Shown: piece by piece, positions 8,126-19,774 of the stretch
How positions within the stretch are numbered: the first letter of the stretch is position 1
How the letters are laid out: every line of letters begins with the position of its first letter
Assembly (NCBI GenBank): GCA_016867725.1
Contig: VGIX01000004.1
Location: forward strand, 42,133-106,132
Source: Candidatus Effluviviaceae Genus I sp.
GTDB lineage: Bacteria > Joyebacterota > Joyebacteria > Joyebacterales > Joyebacteraceae
Length of the DNA: 64,000 nt
Direction: 5' to 3'
The notes under the pieces: generated by a model
The model's input: the letters and a program-made list of their open reading frames with translations, nothing else
Database searches by the model: none
Told to the model about the DNA's origin: nothing
Made by a program: the position numbers and the translations under genes

Positions 8126-9583
8126 GTGGAGAGGCCGGAGAGCGGCGTCGTCGCGGGCATGCGCGAGAACCTCGCGAGGCTGCGGGAGAAGGGCGTGGAC
8201 CCGTACCCGCGGCGCGCGGCGCGGTCGCACCGGGCCGGCGACGTCGCGCGCGACTTCGCGTCGCTCGAGGGGCGCGAGGTCGCCGTGGCGGGACGGCTCA
8301 CGGCCATCCGCGGGCACGGGAGGGCGGTCTTCGCCGACCTCGAGGACGGGAGCGGGAGCATCCAGCTCTTCGTGAGGGCCGACGCCGTGGGCTCGGAGGC
8401 GTTCGCGCTCTGGAAGCACTTCGACCTCGGTGACATCGTCGGCGCGCGCGGCGCGGTCATGAAGACGAGGGCGGGGGAGGTGAGCGTCGGCGTCTCTTCG
8501 TTCGAACTCCTCGCGAAGGCGCTCCGACCGCTGCCCGAGAAGTGGCACGGGCTCCGCGACAAGGAGCTCCGCTTCCGCCACCGCTACCTCGATCTCATCG
8601 CGAACGCGGAGTCGAGGCAGGTCTTCGCGCGGCGCAGCGCGATCCTCGCGGCCGTCCGGCGCTTCATGGACGGGCGCGGATACCTCGAGGTGGAGACGCC
8701 CATTCTGCAGCCCACGTACGGCGGCGCGTTCGCCCGCCCGTTCACCACGCACCACCACGCGCTCGACATGCCGCTCTTCCTCAGGATCGCCGACGAGCTG
8801 TACCTCAAGCGCCTCATCGTCGGCGGGCTCGAGCGCGTGTACGAGATCGGGAAGGACTTCCGGAACGAGGGGATGGACCGCACGCACAGCCCCGAGTTCA
8901 CGCAGCTCGAGCTGTACGAGGCGTACAGCGACTACGAAGGCATGATGGAGCTCTGCGAGTCGCTCGTCGCGCGCCTGGCCGACGAGGTGCTGGGCACGCG
9001 GCAGGTGCCGTGGCAGGGCGGCGCCATCGACGTGACGCCGCCGTGGCGGCGGCTCCGCGTGACGGACGCGGTGCGGGACGCCCTCGGTCTGTCCGGGCCG
9101 CTCACCCGCGAGACCGTCGCGACCGGCGCGAAGGAGGCAGGGCTCGAGCTCGCCGGGAGCGAGAGCTTCGGCGCGCTCGTCGAGACGGTCCTGGCGCAGC
9201 TCGTCGAGCCGAAGCTCGTGGAGCCGACGTTCCTCGTGGACTACCCGCGCGAGATCTCGCCGCTGGCGAAGCAGACGGCGGCGGACCCCGATCTCGTCGA
9301 GCGCTTCGAGGTGTTCATCGCGGGGCTCGAGCTCGGCAACTCGTTCACCGAGCTCAACGACCCCGACGAGCAGCGGAGGCGCTTCGAGACGCAGCAGACG
9401 CTGCGCGAGGGCGGCGACCTCGAGGCGCAGGGCATGGACGAGGACTTCCTCCAGGCGCTCGAGCAGGGCATGCCGCCGACCGGCGGGCTGGGCATCGGGA
9501 TCGACCGTCTCGTGATGTTCCTCACCGACTCGCGGAGCATCCGGGACGTCCTGCTCTTCCCGCCCATGCGTCCGGGCGACTAG
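8126..9583 (+). CDS. lysS: Lysyl-tRNA synthetase, class II
   Basis: The enzyme charges tRNA-Lys. The 485-residue product has the N-terminal OB-fold anticodon domain (about 50-155, with VAVAGRLTAIRGHGRAVFADLED) and a class II catalytic core. Motif 1 region RFRHRYLDLIAN, motif 2 region YEIGKDFRNEGMDRTHSPEFT and motif 3 TGGLGIGIDRLVMFLT are all intact, and RFRHRYLDL plus the final SIRDVLLFPPMRP are typical of LysS rather than AspS or AsnS. GTG 8126 has AAGGAGGG eight bases upstream. It follows prfB by 32 bases and precedes the Lol transporter genes by 18 bases. Confidence 0.95.
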   Translation: MERPESGVVAGMRENLARLREKGVDPYPRRAARSHRAGDVARDFASLEGREVAVAGRLTAIRGHGRAVFADLEDGSGSIQLFVRADAVGSEAFALWKHFDLGDIVGARGAVMKTRAGEVSVGVSSFELLAKALRPLPEKWHGLRDKELRFRHRYLDLIANAESRQVFARRSAILAAVRRFMDGRGYLEVETPILQPTYGGAFARPFTTHHHALDMPLFLRIADELYLKRLIVGGLERVYEIGKDFRNEGMDRTHSPEFTQLELYEAYSDYEGMMELCESLVARLADEVLGTRQVPWQGGAIDVTPPWRRLRVTDAVRDALGLSGPLTRETVATGAKEAGLELAGSESFGALVETVLAQLVEPKLVEPTFLVDYPREISPLAKQTAADPDLVERFEVFIAGLELGNSFTELNDPDEQRRRFETQQTLREGGDLEAQGMDEDFLQALEQGMPPTGGLGIGIDRLVMFLTDSRSIRDVLLFPPMRPGD

Positions 9584-9601
9584 CCCGGGAAGGAGCCGTC
9601 G

Positions 9602-10834
9602 TTGGCTTTCGAGTGGTTCATCGCGTGGCGGTACCTCCGCGCGAAGAGGAAGTCGCGGTTCGTCTCGATCATCAGCGCCATCTCGATCGGGGGCGTCGCC
9701 GTCGGCGTCATGGCGCTCGTCGTCGTGCTCGCGGTCATGAACGGCTTCGAGCAGGAGGTGCACAGGAGGATCATCGGCATCAACGCGCACGTCATCGTGC
9801 TCACGTTCGGGAACGAGCCGATCCGCGACTACGACGCTCTCACGGCCCGGATCAACGCGATGCCGCACGTCGTGGCCGCCGCCCCGTTCACCTACTCCAA
9901 GGGCGTTCTCAAGGGCCGCGGAGGGTCGGACGGCATCGTGGTCCGCGGGATCGACCTGGCGGCGGAGGCCCGGGTGTCCGACATCCTCACCAACGTCGAT
10001 CCCCAGGTGACCGAGTTCGTCGCGCGCCCCGGCGGGCTGCCACCGGCCATCCTCGGCGACGAGCTCGCCGGGAGGCTGCGCGCCGACGTCGGGGACACGG
10101 TCGCGATGACGTCGCCGTTCGACTACGTGCTCACTCCGATGGGCCTCATGCCGGCGGTCCGGCGGTTCGAGGTCGTGAGCCTCATGAGCTCGGGGATGTT
10201 TGAGTACGACCAGTCGCTCGTCTACATTGACCTTCCGAGCGCGCAGTCGCTGTTCGGCTACAAGGACTCGGTGATCGGGATCTCCGTGAAGACGGACGAT
10301 CCCTACCGCGCCCCGGAGATCGGCGCGAACATCGTGGACCGCCTGGGAGGGTTCCCGTACCGCGCCAACAACTGGATCGAGCTCAACCGCAACCTGTTCA
10401 CCTGGATGCGGACCGAGAAGAAGGTCATGTTCTGGATCCTGTCGCTCATCGTCCTCGTGGCGGCGTTCAACATCGCGAGCACCCTGATCATGGTCGTGAT
10501 GGAGAAGACCAAGGACATCGGCATCCTGAAGTCCATGGGCGCGACGCCGCGGTCGGTCAGGCGCATCTTCGAGCTCGAGGGACTGGTCATCGGGGGCGTC
10601 GGGACGGTCCTCGGGGCCATCGGCGGGTTCGTCCTCGCGAGCCTGCTGGACAGGTACCAGTTCGTCTCCCTGCCAGGCGACGTCTACCCCATCGAGACGC
10701 TTCCGGTGCAGATGCAGGTCCTGGACTTCGTCGTCGTGTCGGCGGCCGCCATGCTCATCAGCTTCGCGGCCGCGCTCTACCCAGCATGGCAGGCCTCGCG
10801 GCTCGCGCCCGTCGAGGCGATCCGGAGGAAGTAG
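9602..10834 (+). CDS. Lipoprotein-releasing ABC permease, LolC/LolE (LolF) type
   Basis: LolC/E-type permeases extract mature lipoproteins from the inner membrane for transfer to LolA. The 410-residue product has one N-terminal membrane helix (about 22-48, SIISAISIGGVAVGVMALVVVLAVMNGF is the region), a large periplasmic domain (50-270) and three C-terminal helices with the MacB/FtsX-type segment EKTKDIGILKSMGATPRSVRRIF. Start is TTG 9602 after GGAAGGAG. It is followed one base later by the partner ATPase gene. Only one permease gene is present, as in LolF systems that work as a homodimer; a second permease elsewhere cannot be excluded. Confidence 0.88.
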   Translation: MAFEWFIAWRYLRAKRKSRFVSIISAISIGGVAVGVMALVVVLAVMNGFEQEVHRRIIGINAHVIVLTFGNEPIRDYDALTARINAMPHVVAAAPFTYSKGVLKGRGGSDGIVVRGIDLAAEARVSDILTNVDPQVTEFVARPGGLPPAILGDELAGRLRADVGDTVAMTSPFDYVLTPMGLMPAVRRFEVVSLMSSGMFEYDQSLVYIDLPSAQSLFGYKDSVIGISVKTDDPYRAPEIGANIVDRLGGFPYRANNWIELNRNLFTWMRTEKKVMFWILSLIVLVAAFNIASTLIMVVMEKTKDIGILKSMGATPRSVRRIFELEGLVIGGVGTVLGAIGGFVLASLLDRYQFVSLPGDVYPIETLPVQMQVLDFVVVSAAAMLISFAAALYPAWQASRLAPVEAIRRK

Positions 10835-10835
10835 C

Positions 10836-11528
10836 GTGGCGGCGATCCTTGCGGCGCGGGGCGTGACGAAGAGCTTCGTCACGGGCGAGAAGCGGCTCGA
10901 CGTGCTCACGGGCGTGGACCTCGAGGTGGAGCGCGGCGAGATCATCTCCATCGTCGGCCCGTCGGGCGTCGGGAAGAGCACGCTCCTTCACATCATGGGA
11001 ACGCTCGACGCGCCGACCGCCGGGACCGTGTTCATCGACTCGACCGACGCGTTCGCGCTCTCGGAGACCGAGCGCGCCGCGTTCAGGAACCGGACCGTGG
11101 GCTTCGTGTTCCAGTTCCACCACCTGCTCAAGGAGCTCACCGCGCTCGAGAACGTCATGATGCCCTGCCTCATCGCAGGGATGACGCGCGCGGATGCTGC
11201 GGCGCGGGCGTCCGCGCTCCTCGCCCGCGTTCGCCTCTCCGAGCGGGTGGACCACAGGCCGGGCGAGCTGTCGGGAGGCGAGGAGCAGCGCGTGGCCGTG
11301 GCCAGGGCGCTCGCGACGGGCCCGCACGTCGTCCTCGCGGACGAGCCGTCCGGGAACCTGGACCGGGCGTCCGGCACGGAACTCCACGATCTTCTGTGGG
11401 AGCTCCGGGACTCCACCGGACAGACGTTCGCCATCGTGACCCACAACGAGGAGCTGTTCCACCGCGCGGACCGCGTCATCACGCTGCGCGGCGGGCGGGC
11501 GGTGGAGCTCCCGAGGGGCGGCGCGTGA
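10836..11528 (+). CDS. lolD: Lipoprotein-releasing ABC transporter ATPase
   Basis: This 230-residue ATPase would power the adjacent LolC/E-like permease. It has Walker A GPSGVGKST (about 41-49), the Q-loop in FVFQFHHLLKELTALENVMMP, the signature LSGGEEQRVAVARAL and Walker B VVLADEPSGNLD, followed by the H-loop IVTHNE. The FQFHHLL-ELTALENV stretch is the usual LolD/MacB subfamily pattern. GTG 10836 follows the permease stop by one base, with CGGAGGA about 7 bases upstream. Its own stop overlaps the GTG of mcsA (GTGA). Confidence 0.9.
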   Translation: MAAILAARGVTKSFVTGEKRLDVLTGVDLEVERGEIISIVGPSGVGKSTLLHIMGTLDAPTAGTVFIDSTDAFALSETERAAFRNRTVGFVFQFHHLLKELTALENVMMPCLIAGMTRADAAARASALLARVRLSERVDHRPGELSGGEEQRVAVARALATGPHVVLADEPSGNLDRASGTELHDLLWELRDSTGQTFAIVTHNEELFHRADRVITLRGGRAVELPRGGA

Positions 11529-12043
11529 TCTGCACGGACTGCGGGAACAGGCAGGCGGTGGTCACCTACACCGAGTTCGCCGACGGCAAGGCGACCGCGT
11601 GGAACCTGTGCGAGGAGTGCGCCGCCAGGCGCGGCGTGAGCGCGTCGCTCTCGTCGCTGTCGGGGCCGCTCGTCAACATCCTCATGGGCCTTCTCGAGGA
11701 GGCGGGCCGCGAGGGCGCGGCGGAGCCGGGGCCGACATGCGACGGGTGCGGGCTCTCCCTCGCGGAGTTCCGGAAGCGGGGGAGGCTCGGATGCCCGGCG
11801 TGCTACGCCGCGTTCCACGACGAGCTTGCGTCCCTCGTGCGGAGGATCCACGGCAGCACGGAGCACGCGGGCCGCGTCCCGGGATCGCTCGAGTCGCTCG
11901 AGGGGCCGAGGCGGGAGGTCCTGAGGCTGCGCGCCGAGCTCGAGCGCGCCGTGAAGCGCGAGGAGTACGAGCGCGCGGCGTCGCTCCGGGACCTCATCAG
12001 GCAGAAGGAGGAGAGCCTGCGCGCCGGGAGGGAACGGTCGTGA
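11525..12043 (+). CDS. mcsA: McsA-like zinc-finger and UVR-domain protein
   Basis: McsA activates the protein arginine kinase McsB and acts as adaptor to ClpC. The 172-residue product has paired CxxC zinc-binding motifs (CTDCG, CEECAAR, CDGCG, CPACY) in residues 1-100 and a C-terminal UVR coiled helix near 135-168 (AVKREEYERAASLRDLIRQKEE). Start GTG 11525 overlaps the lolD stop. Its own TGA overlaps the mcsB start. The order mcsA-mcsB-clpC is that of the Firmicute ctsR operon, but no ctsR-type repressor gene is present here. Confidence 0.92.
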   Translation: MICTDCGNRQAVVTYTEFADGKATAWNLCEECAARRGVSASLSSLSGPLVNILMGLLEEAGREGAAEPGPTCDGCGLSLAEFRKRGRLGCPACYAAFHDELASLVRRIHGSTEHAGRVPGSLESLEGPRREVLRLRAELERAVKREEYERAASLRDLIRQKEESLRAGRERS

Positions 12044-13095
12044 CGTGGTCGTTCGACGCGATGATGCGTGAGCCGGCGGCCTGGCTGGACGGCTCCGGGG
12101 CGCGCTCGGACGTGATCCTCTCCACGCGCGTGCGGCTCGCCCGGAACATCGAGGGCGAGCGGTTCCCTGGTCGCGCGGGGCGCGCGGACCTCGAGCGCGT
12201 CCGCGACCGCGCGCTCGAGGCGGCGCTCAGGAGCAACTACCTCCGCAACGCCCTCGTCGTCCGCGTGGAAGACGCCGACGAGCCCCAGCGGCAGATCCTC
12301 GTGGAGCGCCACCTCGCGAGCCCCGAGCTCGCGTGCGGCGGCCCGGGCGGCGCCGTCGTCGTCGGCGAGCGCGAGATCGTGAGCGTCATGGTGAACGAGG
12401 AGGACCACATCCGGCTCCAGTGCATCCGCTCGGGTCTCCAGCCCCTCGACGCCTGGCGCCTGGCCGGCAAGATCGAGTCCGAACTGGACCGGAACTTGCA
12501 TTACGCTTTCTTGAGCGACTGGGGGTATCTCACAGCATGCCCGACGAACGTGGGCACAGGGATGCGCGTCTCCGTGCTCGCGCACTTCATCGCGCTCGTG
12601 CGGAGCGGCCGGGTGTCGCAGGTTCTGGGCAGCGTGAGCAAGCTCGGCCTGTCGGTGCGCGGGTTCTACGGGGAGGGCAGCGCCGCGCAGGGGGCGTTCT
12701 TCCAGATCTCGAACCGGACGACGCTCGGGCAGACCGAGGACGACATCGCCTACACGGTGGAGCGCGTCGCCGGGCAGCTGTCGAACCTCGAGTCGGAGGC
12801 GCGCGCGCAGCTCGCCGCGAGCGACCGGCGCCTCGCCGATGAGGCATGGCGCGCGTACGGCGTGCTCCGGAGCGCGCGGCTGCTGACGGCGGGCGAGGTC
12901 ATGGAGCTGGCGTCGTCGCTCCGCCTCGGGGTCGCCGAGGGACTGATCGACACCGTGCCCCTGTCCACCGTGAACCGACTCCTCGTGGTCACGCAGCCGG
13001 GGCATCTGAGATACGTGAGGGGGGACGCGTCGGCCGAGGAGCGGAACGCCCTTCGGGCCGACATCGTGAGGCGGGAGCTTTCGTCGGCGCACTAG
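12040..13095 (+). CDS. mcsB: Protein arginine kinase McsB
   Basis: McsB phosphorylates arginines and so marks proteins for ClpC-ClpP degradation. The 351-residue product is a phosphagen-kinase (guanido kinase) fold without the N-terminal domain, as in McsB. It has the ATP-binding arginine motif STRVRLARNIEG, the substrate-loop segment NEEDHIRLQCI and the catalytic-cysteine motif ACPTNVGTGMRVSVLAH, all intact. A late EERNALRADIVRREL segment sits where Firmicute McsB has its arginine-phosphate-binding RDxxRA site, but the match is loose. GTG 12040 overlaps the mcsA stop. The clpC gene follows after 41 bases. Confidence 0.93.
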   Translation: MTWSFDAMMREPAAWLDGSGARSDVILSTRVRLARNIEGERFPGRAGRADLERVRDRALEAALRSNYLRNALVVRVEDADEPQRQILVERHLASPELACGGPGGAVVVGEREIVSVMVNEEDHIRLQCIRSGLQPLDAWRLAGKIESELDRNLHYAFLSDWGYLTACPTNVGTGMRVSVLAHFIALVRSGRVSQVLGSVSKLGLSVRGFYGEGSAAQGAFFQISNRTTLGQTEDDIAYTVERVAGQLSNLESEARAQLAASDRRLADEAWRAYGVLRSARLLTAGEVMELASSLRLGVAEGLIDTVPLSTVNRLLVVTQPGHLRYVRGDASAEERNALRADIVRRELSSAH

Positions 13096-13136
13096 CGCGC
13101 GCGAGCGCGCTCCCGCCGCGTCCATGGAGGCCAGCG

Positions 13137-15596
<2,460 letters not shown>

Positions 15597-15632
15597 CCGG
15601 TCCGCCTCGCCGATCGGGCGGGAAGTTCACGC

Positions 15633-18600
15633 ATGCGCCATCGCCGCTGGGTCCTTCTTCTCGCCTTCGTGCTCGTCGCGGTCGTGCCCCTCGTCTTCGT
15701 CGGGCTCAGGGTCGCGTCGCGCCATCCCGCCTTCCGCCGCGCCGTCGCCGAGCGGCTCATGCCGGACGCGAAGGGGCGGCTCTCCATCGGCGAGCTCGAG
15801 GTCGGTCTCGCGTCGGTGCGCGCCGCCGACGTCCGTGTCGAACTCGAGGGCGGCGGGTTCGTCGAGATACCGCGCATCGCGCTCGGCGTGAGCTGGCCGA
15901 GGCTCGTGGCCTCCGGGTTCAACCCGGCCGGGAGCCTCGGGAGCGCGGTCGTGAGCGGCCCCCGCATCGTGATCGCGCTGGGCGCCGCGGACGAGGCCGG
16001 GACCGGCGCCCGGTTTCGGCCCGCCGCCGTGTTCGATGCCATCCCCGACCGCGTGAGCGTTTCCGATGCATCCATCACGTTCATCGACACCGCCGGTTGG
16101 TCCCTCGGCGCGCACTCGCTGGACCTCGTGGCGGCGCGGGGACGCGACGGGCGCGTGGCCGGCGAGGTCTCCGGAAGCTGTCTGGGGGCGCGCGGCAATC
16201 TCACGGGGGCGTTCGCGTGGGACCGCCTCTCGCGGTCCCTGTCCGTCACGGCGAGCGTGGCCGACGGCGACCTGTCGTCGGACGGACTCGTGACGCTTCC
16301 GCGCGTCCGGGCACGCCCGCTGTCCGGCCGCGGCGAAGCAACCCTCGCGCTCACGACGGACGGCGCGTCCACCGACTGGAACGTCTCCTTCGGACTCCGC
16401 GACGCCGACCTGGCCTTCGCCGAAGGCGAGACGCTCCGGGCCGTGAGCGCCCGCGGGTCGCTCGACGGCGACGTCCTCTCGGTGACGGAAGCGACGGGCG
16501 CGTGGAGGTCGAGCGACCTCGAGGCCGACGGGGCCGTCTCTCTGGCGCGACGCGAGTTCGACGGGCTCCGCGTGACGGCGAGCGGCCTTCCGCTCGACGC
16601 GGCGTGGCGGCTCGCGCGCGGCGAGCACGGGGGCGACGACGTCGCCGTCCCCGAGGGCACCGCCGACCTCGTCGCCGCTCTCACCGGCGCGTTCGGCGCG
16701 CCGGTGCTCGATCTCTCCGTGTCCCGCGCCGACCTCACGCTCGGCCCGGTCTCGCTTTCCGGGTGCGCCGGTTCGGGGCGGCTGGGTGACGGCCGCGTCG
16801 AGGTCGACCGGTTGACCGGCGAGGCCGCGGGAGGGCGCTTCTCCGTGGCGGGGAGCGCCGGCCGGCGCGACGGGTCCACGCCGTGGACGCTGGATGTGTC
16901 CGGCGAGGCGACCGACCTTGACCTCTCCGCGCTCTGGCGCGACGCGGACCCGTCCGTCGGGGGCCGCGTCTCGCTGGGGTCGCTTCGCATCGCCGGGACC
17001 ACGGAGCGCCCCAGCGCGTCCGCCGAGGTCGCGTGGCGGGCGCTGGCCGTCGCGGGCGTCCAGCTCCGCTCCGGTCGCGGCGACGTCGTCTTCGACGGCG
17101 ACTCGCTTACGGTCGATCTCAGGTCCGACGCGGGCACCTACGCCGTCGTCGGCTCGGTGACGGACCTCACGACGCGTCCCGCGCTCGACGTCCATGCGAC
17201 CCTGTCGGGGTTCGCCGCCGACTCGACGCTTGTGCCGCGCGGCGTTCCCCTCGCTCCGACCATCCTCGACGGAAGCCTGTCGCTTCGCGGGCCGCTCGAC
17301 GGCCTGACGTTCCGCGGGGGGCTCGGCGCGCTGGGCGGCGACCTCACCGGCTTCTTCGCGCTCTCCGGGACGCTCTCGGGCGGCCCGGGCGCGAGGCGCA
17401 TGGCCGCATCGTGCCGGTCCGAGGACGCGACGCTCCGCGGCGTTGCGGTCCCGCTCTCCGCCGACGTCGCCCTCGATCGCGAGGCGCTGGACATCGCGAA
17501 CCTCGTCCTGGCGAATGCCGTGACGGCCCACGCCCGCATCGGCCTCAGGGGCGCCCGCGGGATCGAAGGAGAGGTCGTCGTGTCGCAGGCGGCCCTTGCG
17601 GACATCCTGCGGGCGGCGGTCGCGAAGCCCGCGCTGGGCGGGGTCGACGGCGCTCTGTCGCTGTCGGCGACGCTCGGCGGGACCGTGGACGAGCCGCGCG
17701 CCGAGATCGAGGCTGCGGCCGACGGCGTGCGGATCGGAGGCGTCGGCGGCCTGGGCGCGACGCTCTCGGCCTCCGTCGCGGGGAAGCGCGTCGCGCTGCG
17801 CGCCGCGGAGCTCCTCGACGGCGGCACTCCCGCGCTCACCGCGTCGGGGGAGGTGAGCCTCGACCGCGAGGGCGAGGTCTCCGTGTCCGTGCGCGGGAGG
17901 GACCTCCCCGGGCGGCTGCTCGGCGGGAGCGACGAGACGCGCTTCGACGTGACCGCCGGCATCGGCGGCACGCGGGGCAGGCCGAGCTTCGACGCGCTCG
18001 TGGAGTCCTCCCGCGGGGAGTTCCTCGGGATCCCGTTCGACCGTCTCGCGGCGAGGGTGACCGGCGCGGAGGGCGCTGCGCGTGTTGAGCCGCTCGCGCT
18101 CGAGCGCTCGGGGCGCTACCGTCTGAGCGCGACAGGCCTCGTCCCGTACGAGGCGCTGTTGCCGGGCGGCGAGGCGGAAGCCTCCCTCACCGTCGAGGTC
18201 GGCGGTGACCCTCTCGCGCTCCTCATGGAAGTGGTCCAGCTGGCCGATGTCGCCAGAGGGGAGGGCACGCTGAACCTCCACCTCGTGGGGAACCGCGACG
18301 GCGTGTCGGTGGCGCACGGCGAGCTCGAGGCGAGGGCCAGGAGCGCCAGGCCGCGGGCGCTCTTCGACGAGATCACGGACCTCGCCGTCTCCGTCGCCGT
18401 CGTGGACGGAGAGGTGACGTCGGGGGCGGCCGGCGGGCGCGTGGAGGGCAGGGCCGTGCGCCTCGAGAGCGTGCGGGGAGCGTCCCCCGGCGGAGAGGAG
18501 CTCCCGGCCCTCGAGGCCGCCGGGATCGACCTCGGCGCTCTGGCCCTCTTCACCGACCCGGCCGGCATCAAGCTGCGGGTCCCCGGCCTCATGCAACCCG

Positions 18601-19673
18601 GACACGTGGGCCACGCCGCGGCCCGCGGCCGGGACGGCGCCCCCGCGTTCCTCATCGCCGGGCCTTCCGATCAGCCCGTCCTCCGGGGGGAGATCGAGCT
18701 GTCCGACATGACCTTCACCTACCCGTTCCTCGAAGGAGGGATCGGCGTCGGCGGCGACTTCCTCTCGGACGCCGAGTGGGACGTGCGGATCATCGCCGGG
18801 AGGAACCTGTGGTATCGGCGCGCCGACGCGACGCTGCACGTGGAGCGCGGGGGCAGCCTGGACCTCGTCGGCGTGCCCTCGCAGCACACCCTGTGCGTGG
18901 CGGGTCGCGTGGCCGCGAGGCGCGGGACCGTAGGATTCGCCGGCGCCGAGTTCGACGTCCAGAAGGCTGTCGTGGAGTTCCCCGCGTTCTGCGAGCCGCC
19001 GCGGTTCACCGTCGAGGCCTTGACGCGCGTCGAGGACGGAACGAGGATCACGCTCAGCATGGACTCCGCCGAGGGGGACCTCATGCTGACCGGCGCCGGC
19101 GTGACGCTCGACGAGAGCTCGCTCGTGCTCAGGTCGGACGCTCCAGAGGACGACACGCGGGAGAAGGTCCTTTCGAGGCTGCAGTACGGCATCGGGTTCG
19201 ACTTCCTCGCCGGCGAGGAGCAGGCTTCGCTGGAGAGGAAGCAGGCGCTCGACGTCGTGGGCAGCCAGATCGGCGGCCAGCTCGTGCGGCCGCTCCTCTC
19301 GCCGATCGAGGCCCGCGTGCGCAGGAACCTGCGTCTCGACCTCGTGAGGATCGAGGTCGAGTTCGTCGGGCACTTCCTGTCTCACCTCGACGAGTGGCGC
19401 GCCCACGAGGGTCGCGGCGAGTACCTGCCGTTCCTTGCGGACACGCGCGTCACGCTGGGGAAGTACGTCTCGCGTGACTGGTTGCTGTCGTACGTCGGTC
19501 GGGCGGAGGCCTTCGAGCAGGACATCGGATACCAGCGCCTCGGTCTTCGCCACGAGCTCGGCGTTGAATACGAGGTGTCTCCGCACACGTCCCTCTCCCT
19601 GCGCGTCGTCTACGACCCCCGGCTGTCCGCGTGGGACAGGGGCATCTCCATCGAGAACCGCTTCGAGTTCTGA
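15633..19673 (+). CDS. tamB: TamB-like translocation and assembly module protein (DUF490/AsmA-like)
   Basis: TamB-type proteins bridge the inner membrane and outer-membrane BamA/TamA and carry lipids or assist barrel assembly. The 1346-residue product has one N-terminal membrane anchor (about 5-28, RWVLLLAFVLVAVVPLVFVGL), then a very long, low-complexity beta-helical region of repeated LD/DG-containing strands, and the typical C-terminal DUF490 part (EIELSDMTFTYPF, RAVEFPAFCEPPRFTV-like segment, and a final GVEYEVSPHTSLSLRVVYDPR with terminal aromatic F). Length and ending are normal for TamB. It sits between clpC (36 bases upstream) and bamA, the classic tamB next to an Omp85 gene. Confidence 0.87.
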   Translation: MRHRRWVLLLAFVLVAVVPLVFVGLRVASRHPAFRRAVAERLMPDAKGRLSIGELEVGLASVRAADVRVELEGGGFVEIPRIALGVSWPRLVASGFNPAGSLGSAVVSGPRIVIALGAADEAGTGARFRPAAVFDAIPDRVSVSDASITFIDTAGWSLGAHSLDLVAARGRDGRVAGEVSGSCLGARGNLTGAFAWDRLSRSLSVTASVADGDLSSDGLVTLPRVRARPLSGRGEATLALTTDGASTDWNVSFGLRDADLAFAEGETLRAVSARGSLDGDVLSVTEATGAWRSSDLEADGAVSLARREFDGLRVTASGLPLDAAWRLARGEHGGDDVAVPEGTADLVAALTGAFGAPVLDLSVSRADLTLGPVSLSGCAGSGRLGDGRVEVDRLTGEAAGGRFSVAGSAGRRDGSTPWTLDVSGEATDLDLSALWRDADPSVGGRVSLGSLRIAGTTERPSASAEVAWRALAVAGVQLRSGRGDVVFDGDSLTVDLRSDAGTYAVVGSVTDLTTRPALDVHATLSGFAADSTLVPRGVPLAPTILDGSLSLRGPLDGLTFRGGLGALGGDLTGFFALSGTLSGGPGARRMAASCRSEDATLRGVAVPLSADVALDREALDIANLVLANAVTAHARIGLRGARGIEGEVVVSQAALADILRAAVAKPALGGVDGALSLSATLGGTVDEPRAEIEAAADGVRIGGVGGLGATLSASVAGKRVALRAAELLDGGTPALTASGEVSLDREGEVSVSVRGRDLPGRLLGGSDETRFDVTAGIGGTRGRPSFDALVESSRGEFLGIPFDRLAARVTGAEGAARVEPLALERSGRYRLSATGLVPYEALLPGGEAEASLTVEVGGDPLALLMEVVQLADVARGEGTLNLHLVGNRDGVSVAHGELEARARSARPRALFDEITDLAVSVAVVDGEVTSGAAGGRVEGRAVRLESVRGASPGGEELPALEAAGIDLGALALFTDPAGIKLRVPGLMQPGHVGHAAARGRDGAPAFLIAGPSDQPVLRGEIELSDMTFTYPFLEGGIGVGGDFLSDAEWDVRIIAGRNLWYRRADATLHVERGGSLDLVGVPSQHTLCVAGRVAARRGTVGFAGAEFDVQKAVVEFPAFCEPPRFTVEALTRVEDGTRITLSMDSAEGDLMLTGAGVTLDESSLVLRSDAPEDDTREKVLSRLQYGIGFDFLAGEEQASLERKQALDVVGSQIGGQLVRPLLSPIEARVRRNLRLDLVRIEVEFVGHFLSHLDEWRAHEGRGEYLPFLADTRVTLGKYVSRDWLLSYVGRAEAFEQDIGYQRLGLRHELGVEYEVSPHTSLSLRVVYDPRLSAWDRGISIENRFEF

Positions 19674-19712
19674 CCGCCCCACCGGCGGCGCGCGAGCGCT
19701 CCAGGATTCCGG

Positions 19713-19741
19713 TTTACAGCATGGAGGTGCTGTGCTAGCAT
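19713..19741 (+). promoter_or_regulatory. Probable sigma-70-type promoter before bamA
   Basis: TTTACA (19713-19718), 17 bases, TAGCAT (19736-19741), about 33 bases before the bamA ATG. It lies in a short noncoding gap that is clearly richer in A and T than its surroundings. It would let bamA and the downstream lipid A genes be made independently of tamB. Confidence 0.6.
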
Positions 19742-19774
19742 GCCCGGTTGACTCGGGCACGGAGGTGTCGAACC

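Noticed and set aside
15627-19760. A 1377-codon open frame on the minus strand over tamB
   Set aside because: Composition is that of a reverse-complement shadow; the + strand has a coherent TamB protein with signal anchor and C-terminal domain.
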